A stretch of DNA of 64,000 nucleotides from Cercophora sp. LCS_1 (taxonomy: Eukaryota; Ascomycota; Sordariomycetes; Sordariales; Lasiosphaeriaceae): assembly GCA_036250225.1 (NCBI GenBank), contig JAPZLL010000046.1, positions 220,036 through 284,035 on the forward strand, in the 5' to 3' direction. A program made the translations under genes and the position numbers. Under the pieces are notes generated by a model. It was not told where the DNA came from, searched no databases, and saw nothing but the letters and a program-made list of their open reading frames with translations. Below are positions 1-10,782 of this stretch, piece by piece; positions within the stretch are counted from its first letter, which is position 1, and every line of letters starts with the position of its first letter.

Positions 1-958
1 AGAGGGTGATGCCAACCGCCTCCAAGCTCCAGTTCTGGGTCAAGAAGCATGTCGTTGGCTTGCTGCATGTCTCGTGCTGTGCAGCCGAAAAAGATCCCGC
101 AGTTAGACTGAAACAAGACCGAGTAGACAGAGGCGAGCCCAAGTGTTTCGTCGAATGCCTCAGTCTTGAGCGCGCAGAGGGCCGTGATGGCGGTGCGTTG
201 CCGAGCAAACCTCAATGGAGGCTCAACTTCGAACGGCTCGACTGACATGCGTGTGTCGTTGTCTCCGAGCACACGGACAATATGGCTATGAATTCCTAGA
301 GTCCTGGTGATGTTTCTGAAGTTGTCCCTGCTTATGGATAGGATCGATCGCGGCTGGGGTAGATGGAACTCCGTGATAGGCTGTGGTCGAGAGAGAAATC
401 TGTCCCAGCCTTGGTGTCAGCGATTGTCATGTTTCTACCAGCAGCCAAAGATGCTCTACAGTATCTGCACCCCACGCTGGCGGAAACCGGGGTTGTGGTC
501 GTGTGGCATTGCAACCACCCAAGGCTCATCGGCGTCGGCTACAAAGGGCTGCACGCGTTAGCAGAAGGTCCGCCGAAAGCCCGACACCTAGACCGATGGC
601 CTACCTGAACTCTACGAAACATGTAGTTGTGCAGCTGCCAATTTAGTCTTCTCTCTCTCCACTCGTCTGTCCATTCTGCCGTATCTGGGTCCCGCAGCCA
701 CGCTTGTCTCCCTCCCTCGAGAAAGGCATCGTCGTTTTCATGATCAGCTATGAACTCGTCATCAACTTCCTCTTCCCGGGCCCTGTCGCTTATCTGCCCG
801 GCGACAAACGGTTGAATCGCGGCATCATCATGGAATTCGAACCGGTCGAGGTGAGCCTCTGCCTCATGGAGAAGAGGAGCCCGATGGGCGATCCACTGCA
901 TAGCTGCCAGAGTCCAATAGGGGTTCAAATAGAGTATGGAAACGAAAAGATGGAGCAA
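1..958 (-). CDS. CorA-like hypothetical protein, 5' part (runs off left edge)
   Basis: Three exons on the minus strand: 958-605, 548-476 and 409 to beyond base 1. The two introns (604-549 and 475-410) have GT donors and CAG/AAG acceptors with GCTAAC/GCTGAC branch-like sites, and the frame is kept across both. The N-terminal part is acidic. The third exon reads NFRNITRTLGIHSHIVRVLG, then a stretch ending in GIFFGCTARDMQQAND, a layout I associate with fungal CorA-like Mg2+ transporter-family proteins, whose two membrane helices lie at the C-terminus. That part is outside the window, so the family call is an inference. The start could also be the internal ATG near 900. The 3' end is missing because of the window edge. 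Confidence 0.45.
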
Positions 959-1261
959 ACACGTAAATGGGAAATTTCACGCATCTGTCCCATCCTTAAA
1001 TGAGCTGAGGGTTGCATGCCTGCCGGCGTATCATTGGACCAGACGTCCACCTCCGCACTGATAAGCAGCGCCAGACCACCCATCCAATGAACGACTTTCA
1101 TCAAGGACCCAAAGTCGCTGCCTCAGGTACGGCTGCATGACACGTACATACAAGAACTGTGGGTGTCCCGCCTCCCACCCTGCCTGCTAGGTAGGCTCCC
1201 TCATTTCGTCGTCCCCATCGCGCATTCCAAGGAGCCGTCACCATTTCACGACCTTCTGGAG
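959..1261. other. Intergenic
   Basis: About 300 bp between the left-edge gene and a possible small gene. No coding frame, RNA gene or repeat is recognised; it probably contains the promoter of the left-edge gene. Confidence 0.5.
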
Positions 1262-1818
1262 ATGGCGACTCTAACATTCGACCACCGAACCCGACCTACA
1301 GATTTGGAGCAGTTTTGTCGAAATAGCGGCGCTACTGCTCGATATATCCGGGGAAGATACGTGGTGGAGCTACCACGAGACCTAACTCAGGTACGAGCTG
1401 ATCGACGTCATCTCATGTGATCCCACTGAAATACCTAACCGGCCCCGTATCAAAGAACGATAGGGACTCTATCAGGAAGAATCAAGGCTTGGTCCCTTTT
1501 GGTACGTGGCGGTCGCCGCCTCCCGCTGGCGAGACGGCCACGATGTGTTCGCCACCTCCGTCGACCGTGATGGAGCCACGGGATTTGGCGACTTCAGCTA
1601 CCGGGATGGAGGAAACTGAGACGACTCCGCCAGCTCCTAGGGCGGTGACAACGGGAGATGACCGGGAAAAGCAAAGGGTCCCAACCTTGCCAAGGCGCCA
1701 TACAGCCCGACATGAAAGTTCAGCCGGAGCAATCGAAGGTGCAGGAATATATGGCACCGTTGCAGATTTTTGTAATTGGCTATCCTGTGGCTATTTCGGT
1801 CAGGGGAAGAGGAGGTGA
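1262..1818 (+). CDS. Possible small hypothetical protein (doubtful gene)
   Basis: Exon 1 1262-1390 and exon 2 1456-1818 join in frame across a 65-bp intron that has a GTACGA donor, a CCTAACC branch site and an AAAG acceptor. The product would be 163 aa, Pro/Thr/Arg-rich in the middle and without a family I know. Two open exons meeting at a plausible intron with a good branch site are the only support. Codon choice is not striking, and an antisense frame (1757-1482) is also open, so this may be non-coding. Confidence 0.25.
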
Positions 1819-2266
1819 CTACCTTATTCGTACGGTAGTTATAACATCAACAGCCGTACTATTATGAGCTCTGCTTTTCGCACGCCCTATTTGTTTTGTT
1901 TCTAGCACACAGCTCCTACATTTAACCCTAGCCCGCCAATATCTCTGCGTGCCTTTGGAATGCCGCTTCTACTATACTTTGAAATTGATGTGCTGTATTT
2001 TGAATCGAATGTGTATTTAGAACCCTAAATAAGCCAGTTTGTAATTGCTGGTGTCTTTTTAAAAGCGATAGAGGCCAGAACGTAATAGTGATTGCCTTTA
2101 GCGGCGCCACCGGGGGCCAGGGTTGCACATGGGCGCGGTGTGGCAAAGCAAAAATGGGGTTTGTGAAAAGTAGAGCTTTCTATTATTGAACTATCCTGAC
2201 CTTTTTCACCAGAACTTGACATATAACTGACCACATATTGACAGTTCCTTCTGAAAGACAGATTGC
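1819..2266. other. Intergenic, A/T-richer
   Basis: About 450 bp with no supported gene. It contains the 3' flank of the hydrolase-vWA gene, which ends at 2267 on the minus strand. Confidence 0.5.
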
Positions 2267-4673
2267 CTAGTCGAAAATGGTGCTGGCCTCGTCTTTGGCA
2301 CGCGAAATAGCCCCCAACAAGATTTGTGAAAGCCTATCCCGCAGCGACTTGTTGACTTCCCTAGGGTTGTTCCACGGACGGGTGTCAACCATCTACAAGG
2401 CAGGTTTATTAGCCACCGGTAGTACCCGGAGATGCAAGGTAACGGGGTGACTTACATCGCGCACACCATGCCTCTTTTTGAGCGAATCGTCCAGTTCGCG
2501 CAACCACTTGGCAGCACCCTCATCCGTACCAATTTGCAGAAACTGAATGCCCACTTGGGTTGGATGGGCCTTCAGTTCGTCCAGCTCCTTGGCGCTGGCA
2601 ACGATCAGGTCCTCGACGGAATCCTTGTCGTCGGCCTCGCCATCCGTGATGATGATGAGGTTGAGCATCTTGGGCTTTTCAGGTCGCGGGACTTGGTTGC
2701 GCCCCTTATGCCACGCAGTGTACCGCCCCATGTAGATGGCCAGGATGGTGTGCAGCTGGGTACTGAGGTATGTGCCGCCGCCCTCCTCGTCGGGCCCGAC
2801 CTCGCGTGTAAGGAGATCAAGGATGCGCTGCCCTTCGGTGATGTTTGTCTCGTCCTTGCTGTCGTTGCAGAGGAAATGCACGTCAACGCCATCTTTGTCG
2901 TAGCGGCACACGATATCAACTGTGTACCGTAGGCTCTCGACAAGTTGATCCCATCTTGACGGGCCGTCCTCGCCATCCGTTTCGCCCATAGAAGCCGTGT
3001 CGTCGAGTAGAAACACGGTATCAAACAGACTTAGCAGTGAGAACTCGTTTTTGTTCTCTCTCTTTCCTGTGTTGGTAGGTTCAACAATGTCGGCGAATCT
3101 GACAGGAGTCACGTCTGAAGTCCTGTTGACAAACGGGTTGTTGTGATAGAGATTGGACTTCGTCGGCGTGTCAAACGCTGCAGGGCGGAGTGGTAGCGTT
3201 CGCGAGCTGGACAGGGGAGCTGGGATCGCTTCCTGAGAAGAGGATGCGGGATTCGGAGGTCCAGGGTAAGGAGGCAGGGTGCTTGTGGTCTGGGACCGGC
3301 CCAGAGGGCTGGGAGAGAACGGAGGGTTACTCTGTGGACTCGGATAGGACGAAGAAAAGGCATCTTTGGACTCCGATAGCGTGGATTGGATGGCTCGGAT
3401 CATGAGCTCCGACACTTCTCTGTAGCTCTTGTCCTGGTTGTGAGGAAACTTGATCATGGTCCTGTGGTCTCCGTCGATGCCGATCGTCTGCACGTTGAAC
3501 GAGCTGATGGCCGACTCAGGTTCGGTGACAAATTTGACCCCGTACATTGGCTGCATCTCGTAGGCGATGAGGATGGGGATTTTGGTCTCAGAATCGCTGC
3601 GAAGCTGGTTGAACTTGGCCACAATTGTTGTCAGGTCATTAGAGCGGATACGCAAGCTATCCATCAAGCTGGTATTCCCTTTGAGAAACTTGACAATGAG
3701 AGACGCGTTGTTGGCCAGTTTAGAGCCCTCCTAAAACAATTGTCAGCGAGTATGAACGGCACAGTCCGGTTCAGAGATGACGCACAAAGGGAGTGCCGAA
3801 GAAGAAGACTCCCTTGACAAGACACTGGCCATTCTGAAAGAAGGTACCGCGATACAAGGCTTGTTTTTCTGCCTTGCTCTCATCTGGGCGAAGCGCGTCG
3901 ATCAGGGCTTGGCAGGTGACAAGACCCCCCAAACTGTGACAGACAAAGTACATTGGCCGGGTTGAGTCCTGGTGGTAGATGTCAGCCATTTTCACCGCGC
4001 GTTGACAAAAACAGGACCACCAACAGCCGGACGACTCGTCTGAATCGTGTTGATGAGGTTCTCGGCAGCCTTCTCAATTGTCGTCGTGGCCGACCAGGTG
4101 TTCAGGGCGCTAGCTCTGTAGCCAACGGTTGAGAAGCGACCTGCAAGTTTGGGTCCTGAAGGATCGCGTGGGTTGACGGGACTTTGTCGGACATCATTTG
4201 GAAAGAAGTCCTTGGGCCACATCTGAGGAAAGTTTCGGTCGGTGCTCCAACTCCGGTACGCGTGGCCGCCGAGTCCGTGGATGAAGTACATACTAACCGG
4301 CATTGTCAGAAGGGATTGTCAGGTAGAACAGAGGTACATACTCGAACTGGGCGTCTTCATGTTCAGCCACGGTTGTCACACCGAGAAACTCATCGTGGAC
4401 AGCAATCTTGGAATCTCGAACAACGGTTTCGGGGGCTCGTGGAAAGAAATCAGTCAAGTTGAGCTTGTCCCGAAGCGTTTTGCACTTGTCATCGCTGTCC
4501 TGGCGAATCGTCACCGTCGTGTAGAACGTTGGCCTGTTCGGGTCCTTGACGATGGGCCCCACGACAGGCTGAGGGTTGGAAGCCACGCGGTTGATGTGTT
4601 CGCGAACATCCTGCGCCGTTGTGCCAGCGGGAAGATTGCGGATTGCCAGAGCGAGGTAAGAGTCCTTGGCCAT
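2267..4673 (-). CDS. Alpha/beta hydrolase (DUF676/SERAC1-like) fused to a von Willebrand factor A domain
   Basis: Five exons: 4673-4342, 4292-4025, 3968-3786, 3730-2456 and 2392-2267. The introns are 49-63 bp and the exons sum to 2184 nt, giving 727 aa. Residues 1-110 are of unknown type. Residues ~112-275 form a lipase-like alpha/beta hydrolase with an oxyanion-type HGLGGH and a nucleophile elbow CHSLGG (Ser ~212; the first Gly of GxSxG is Cys). A Pro/Ser-rich linker (~380-480) follows, then a vWA domain from ~498 with MIDAS motif DDTAS (Thr for the usual first Ser) and a later IIITDGEADD. The GTAAGT donor at 2455 joins GVRD to MVDTRPW. This class combines a lipid or ester hydrolase with a Mg-dependent protein-binding module; the substrate is unknown. 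No signal peptide is seen. Confidence 0.85.
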
Positions 4674-5336
4674 TGTGGTTGCCGTTTGAGAGTGCAGTGC
4701 TCCTTCTGTCTAAACTAGGCCTCGGCCAGAAGGCCGGGCTCCCTTTTTAAATATGGGTCGGACGCCTTGTTTGACAAGCATACCTCATTACGGTCGCCTT
4801 CATCGTGCTTAGTATCGGCGGGGCGGTCCACGTTTCCCCTGTCGATAAGGCCACCAATCCCAAGCTGCAGTCAGGCCGGTTGTTCCTGTCAAGCGCTGTG
4901 GCTCACCAGGCTCCGACAGCAAGTTGTCGGAGGTGCGGGGGGGTTGGTATTTTTGTCCATTCAGGGCCCAGAGGGCTGTAACACACGGGAAGGGGCGCTC
5001 GGACTGCCCGAGTTTTCACCTCCAATCACCACCCGTCAGCCTCAGGCCTCGCAGTGGGGGTGGCACACCATCAATAAAATGCATTGCCGTCCCTGAAACC
5101 CGCCAACAACCGATGAGTGAGCATTACCTAATGCAAGACATGAGGCTCTGCTGTTAGGGTGTAAGGAGATACTGGAAGGAGACACATGATGCGAGTGCTC
5201 AGACACGTGACACCGCCAGTGCCAAAGCAACATGTTGTTCACCATCAGGCTCTGAGAGCCTGACCACGACAACAGTCTCCCATCAACGCCAACACCAACA
5301 ACATTCCAATACCATTCCGACACCAACCCAACACCC
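4674..5336. other. Intergenic
   Basis: About 660 bp between the 5' end of the hydrolase-vWA gene and the 3' end of the potassium transporter. No convincing frame or repeat is seen. It should hold the hydrolase-vWA promoter. Confidence 0.5.
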
Positions 5337-7759
5337 CTAAATCGTCTTCACAAACCCAACCTCAACCAAACTATCCGCATCGATATCTAAATCCGCCAAC
5401 TTCGTCCTCGAATTCTCCCTAATCCACAAGAACGTCTCAAGCACCATAAACCTCATGAACCCCATAACCCCACCGCCCCTCTTCACCTTCATGACCTCCT
5501 TCCCAATAATATAAACCATCTGGTCCTCAAAAGCCTTATTCAACGCATCCAACTCAGCCTGCACCTCCGGCGTATGATGCACACTCCTCGCACTCCCATC
5601 CGCCGACCCAGCAACACTCCGATCCCGCGTGATATACAGAATCAACTGCTCAACCAGTATCCGCCCCAGATCAGGCGTGAGCACATCATCCATGTACCCA
5701 TGCCGGAGCGTGACCCGGTAACACGAAGGAATCGACGTGCGGGTGATGATAAATCGCTCATCAGACGGAACAGTCGGTCGACTAAGCGGACGCATGTGGA
5801 AGAAGAGGATTATTGCGGGTCGAGCCTTGAACTTGCGAACAAACTGGGTGAAGACGGTGGGGACATGTCCACCGACCTTATCGAAGAAGATACCTAGCCC
5901 GGAAGCACTTGAGACTTTTTGTCCGCCGAACGCGGGTGTGAGGACCAGATCGCCGGTGGAGGATGTCTTGAGGATGTCGCTGGGCGTGATGCGGTCTTGG
6001 CCTTCGGCAGTCCATTGCTGTTCTTTGCCGAAACGCCAGATGATAAAGATGGAGGAGAGAATGAAAGCGAGAAGCAGGGTGAACCAGGCGCCGTCGGGGA
6101 CTTTTGTTAGGGCGGCCGAGAGGAAGACGGCATCGAGGGCGGCGAAAACGAGGAAGAAGAAGAAGACGATGTACGAGGGGAGACGCCAGATGATGAGGGC
6201 GACGATAGAGACCATGCAGGTTGTTATGAAGGTGACGAGGATGACGCATATGCCGTAGGCGTTGCCGAGGGAGGTGGTCTGTGGCGTTAGACTGGGACGG
6301 GAGGAAAAGGGGGAGGGAGCTCACGTTGTTGTAGACGGCTGTTACTACGACGGTGCCGATCATGAGCAGCCAGTTGGCCAGCGGCATGTAGACCTGCTCG
6401 TGGAACTTGGCGCTGGTATGGACTGTCTTGATGTGTGGGAAGTAGGACAGACGCATGACTTGGGTCAAAAGTTGGAAGCTACTTGTGATCATGGCCTGGG
6501 ATGCAACAATAGCGGCAAGCACCGAGATGACCATGGCAAAGTAGAAGCTTCCAGGCGGGACGGTGTTGAAGAAGGGATTCGTAAACGCTGTTCCGGTGAC
6601 GTCGGCCGAGATGAATGCCGCCTGGCCGATGTAGGCAATGAGCAGGCAGGGATAGGCAAGGCAAAGCCACGAGATTTGAATCGCTCGTCGACTGAAGGCT
6701 CCCAGGTCGGCAAACAGAGCTTCGACTCCGGTAAAGGCAAGCAGCAGGCCACCGAGAGACCTCCAACCGTGATATCCATTGCGCACCAGGTACGCACCGG
6801 CAAAATATGGGCTGAAAGCCTTTAGAACACTGTGGTCGTACTGGATCAAGTTGTAGATTCCACAGCTGAGGTTGAACAGGAGCCAGACCACCACGATCGG
6901 GGAGAAGGTGGTGCCCAGCTTGGATGTGCCAAAGGGCTGAACAGCGAAGAGCGCAACTAGGATAGCGCACGAGATGCCCACGATCGCAGACCGGGTCAAG
7001 GTTGGGTCAGCGACAGTGATGCCCTGGATGGCGCCCAGGACGGACTGAGCCGGCGTGAGGATGCCATCTGCCAGGACCAGAGAGACGCCAAGCAACCCGA
7101 CGAGCTTGAGGGTAAACTTGGCAGCGCCTGACCTCTCAAGGAAGCCGCGGAAGCCACGCCCCGCAGGCCCGAGGTCGTTGGTATCGTGTCGTTCCAACTG
7201 AGCCCCGCCATTGCCCGTTGGGTCGTCGCGGGCGATGCGGGCGAAGCGAGCAAGCAGCGAGTACAGGGCAAAGGTACCTCCCTGCCCATCATCATCGGCG
7301 CGAAGAACAATGAATGTGTACTTGAGCGTGACGATGAGGGTCAAGGACCAGATGATGATAGACAAGGCACCGACAAGGTCGTCCCAGCTGGGTTGTGTCG
7401 TGAACGTGGACGAGTACACGTACAGGGGAGACGTTCCAATGTCACCATAGATCACGCCGGTGCTTTGGAAGCTCAGCCAGATGAGAAGGAACCCGCTGTA
7501 AGTCTGCAGTTGACACCATCAGAGGAGCTTGACACGGGATGGGCAGAAAGACACGGAGCGGGAGTTGGTCACGTACCTGTTTCTTCTTTTGGTTTCGGTC
7601 CAACTCCTCGAACTTGCGAGCCCTTTCTTCTTGGTCGACATCATGACTGAGCTGCTTCTCGAAGGGGCCATCAATGCCGACAATTGTCTGCTGCCTGGCC
7701 GGATGTATGTCGTCGGCGAACAGGATGTGAGATGGCGGTTCGTCCTCTTGGGCTGCCAT
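5337..7759 (-). CDS. HAK/KUP-type high-affinity potassium transporter
   Basis: Three exons, 7759-7577, 7503-6325 and 6278-5337, total 2304 nt and give 767 aa, the usual length for fungal HAK1. The introns are 73 bp (GTACGT donor) and 46 bp (GTGAGC donor, TCTAAC branch). The first helix carries the family signature GVIYGDIGTSPLYVY. Further hallmarks are GGTFALYSLLAR, LVLADGILTPAQSVLGAIQG and about 12 hydrophobic segments, followed by a cytosolic C-terminal half with a short beta-rich domain. The family imports K+ together with H+ at the plasma membrane and is commonly induced by K+ starvation. The frame is intact from ATG to stop. Confidence 0.93.
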
Positions 7760-8812
7760 TCTGGTCGACTTCTCTCGTGATAGTTTCAGACGTGCAATGT
7801 GGGATTTCCGGGAAGATTACATCGACCGGCATGCAGGAGACGTACTTTAGGACGGCTATATATCAAGGAAACAGACAGAACCGCAGTTGTGGGATGGGTG
7901 GGAGCTCTCCACCTCCCCCAAAGGTCTTGGACGAGCTCTGAGAGCTTCGCGCCCTCTCTGCAAAACTCATGATCTCCTCCCTCGGGCCAATATTGCGACT
8001 TGATTGGAACACATGCAGTTGCACGAGGTGCAGAACTCCCCAATCCCACTGCATGTGAAATCCGACGCGTGGGAACACACGATAGCGCCGTACGTGACGA
8101 TACCCAGATTTATTTGGTGATGTCCCAGACCCAAATGTCACAGCCATGTCGTTTTTTCTGCCCACAGCTAGAAATGCCGGGGAATGTGTTGGACATACAA
8201 GGAGGAGGACCGAGCAGCCCAGGGGTGCAGTGTGGCAGTGCTGTCCGGGGGAGAGCGGATACATATCCACCAAATCGCGAGCGAGGGAATCGTAAATCAC
8301 GCAGGTTGTGATACCCGCCGCACGCCCGGGCTGCCGGTCTGGGTAATTCGGGGCCTGTGAGCAATATCGTTAGAAATGTGGAGGTCAGGATTCCAAGCTG
8401 ACGATATTTGGTGTCAGTTGCCGGTCGATAGCTCCGAGCTCCCGGATTGGACCGTGGAGCTTGGAGCTCAACGCCTTCCCCCACCGATGCCGTCGACCTG
8501 CAGGAAAGGGAGAGCTCGGATGCGTCAACGGGAGGCCGCCAACGCCACGAGCCGACACAATGCGCTCCCCGCCCGATTCTGTGGAGGCTGGATTAAGCTC
8601 ATTGGTATCGCTTGGCTGGACTGGTCTTTTACGACGTCATTCGGTGTACTGCTAACGGCTGCATTTTACCCTGCATATCTGAACAGTACGGCAGGATCAT
8701 GCCACTTCGAATTCCTTGTTGCAGCTGCACGAGATGAGGGAAAGGCGCGTGCTATTGAAGAGGGTGAAACCTAAATGGCAGATAGCGAGACCAAAATACT
8801 GAACGTAACATC
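7760..8812. other. Intergenic
   Basis: About 1.05 kb upstream of the potassium transporter. Open frames here are short, overlap one another on both strands and show no recognisable protein. Nothing more is supported. Confidence 0.5.
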
Positions 8813-10560
8813 TCAGAAAGTTCTTGTGACTTGCCGGCCGGCGTTCTGGTCGAGAGGACACATGATGGCGTACCGAGGGAGCCTCTCCCACCACCCCATC
8901 TTGAATCTCTCTTCTTGCTTCCATCGCTCTTGGGCACAGTTTTCCTCCCACTCGGCCAATCTCACTCCCGCGCTGCCATCCTCGCATCGAAGTCCTAGGC
9001 CATCTCCCACCCCGTCTGCACTCCTCTCTCCGTCCCTCGGCAGGCACGTAACCCACATCCGCTGGAATTCAACCCAGTCGGATTCATAGAGCGGCCCGTC
9101 CCATCCCCCGGTCCAGTCGCCGGCGATGAAGCGGACCGACCCCAGTTTCTTTCCAAGTTTGTGTCTTTGCAGTAAGTCGGCCATTTCCTGTCCTCCCGTC
9201 GCATTCAGTAGTGGCGTCGCGTATCGGTCAGGTTCCAAGCATTCCCCTCTACAAGGGGACCAACCGTTGCCGGGTTGTCTTCACTCACTGGGGAGCGCAA
9301 AGTTGACTGTCAGGTCGGTGAGATTGGGGAGTTCTGCCAAAACTTGGAGTTCTTCCCTCGGCCAGTGGTGTCCGTCGCCATCTGGTTTTCGAGCCAGGTT
9401 CAAAGTCAAACGCTGGATGTTTAGCGCCAGCTTCACCAGATGCTTTGCCTCCTCCGTGGACATCGGGGCCGCTGGCGTGCTCGTTGTCTCGTCACCACGG
9501 ACGTCAAGAGCCTCGAGGCTCGCTCCATGATGCTGTAACACCCGCTCCAGGGATGGCAGATCTCGAGCAGAGCAATTGTTGTAACGAAAGTCGCGCTGGT
9601 AATTGCGCCACGTGAGATTCCTCAGCGAGTTTCCTGGGAGGGCGAGCATAAAGCCTTCGGTTCGTAGACCCGCCACATGCAAATTTCGCAGCTTCGGGGG
9701 CCTCGAGAATAGTTTTGACATCATGTTCTCGCTGAAGGTGTAGGGACTTCTCGAGTGCGGGAATTCGAGCGTGTGGATGCGTGGAAAGTCCATGGCTTCA
9801 AGCCACAGGTCGAAGTTGGTGTTGTTTGGCTGGATGCCGCCCTCGCGAGCTGCACCCGGGTTCAGCGGGTCTTCGTCGGCGTCATATCCATCCAATGAGA
9901 GAATCTCAGGCGCCGAGCGGTAGCGGTCACCACCTTCAGGGTCGAACGGAAAGTTGAACCTGTCTGGCTAGTCCGAACATCCCTATAAGACGACGCGGAT
10001 GTGGATATCGTTGATGTCGCGACACGAGAGCAGTGCCTGGTGGGCGTCTTGCATCGTTCTGAAGCTGTATCGAGATAGATCGACATGGCCGTCAGGGTCC
10101 TATGATACGTAGGCGTTCGATGAGACGCCATGAATGGCTGTTGGACATGGCTGGCCAATCTTCCAGAACTTGGGAGGGTGGTACTTTGCAACCTTGACGG
10201 TCGCGAGCAGTGTTATCATAAGTTTCCAGGCCATGGTCACGGTTCAGTCCGCAGAGAAACTACCTCTGGACAATCCATTGCCCTCGTTGATGTCATGTTA
10301 TCACCTCAAGGCTCCAGTCTGCCTCTAGGTGTCCTGATCTCGAAGGATGACAGGTTCGTCCCATTTCGGTGTAGCTCGGGCATGCGGAGACCGAACGGGT
10401 GGAGATGGGCTTGGCAGCCATTCGGGGATCGTCGGGGTCAAGTAGGCAGCTCGAGGATCAGTTGGAAGAACGGTGCAGCATTTAGGATATCATTCGGGGC
10501 AACTTCTTGAGGGAAAGGAACATCATCAATGACCAGGTGGGCATCACATCGAAAGTTTGG
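8813..10560 (-). pseudogene. F-box/LRR-like gene, decayed
   Basis: Minus-strand reading shows protein-like stretches typical of large fungal F-box families: HLVIDDVPFPQEVAPNDIL near 10540, GCSD-PDRFNFPFDPEGGDRY near 9970-9920, and a 204-aa open stretch 9895-9281 with leucine-rich segments such as LEFPHSRSPYTFSENMMSKL. A C-terminal block (9238-8813) includes GQEMADLLQRHKL. Upstream of 9895 the same frame is cut by several stops (for example VVL-stop-GCSD-stop-PDR at about 9985-9965, and more between 10440 and 10100) that are not next to convincing introns. One stop looks like TGG to TAG. The last junction near 9270 has only a very short candidate intron. The simplest reading is a pseudogene. 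Confidence 0.5.
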
Positions 10561-10782
10561 AACGGAGCGTTGACAAACGACGTGCCAAGCAACTGAGGTG
10601 TGAAAATCTGGCGGGGGCCTTGGCGTTCGCGGGACGGTGGGGAAAATATGCAGGCGTTATCGATAAGCCAGGAACTTGAGAAAAATCCACAAAATTTTGG
10701 GCAACCGATTCCTCCCGCATGCAATCCCTTCACCTGTCCGTCCCTGCCCCTCGTTTTCGCGCCGTCGTCCGGGTCCGTCAAA

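Noticed and set aside
8000..8774. Several 60-130-aa frames between the K+ transporter and the F-box pseudogene
   Set aside because: They overlap on both strands and show no splice partners or family pattern.
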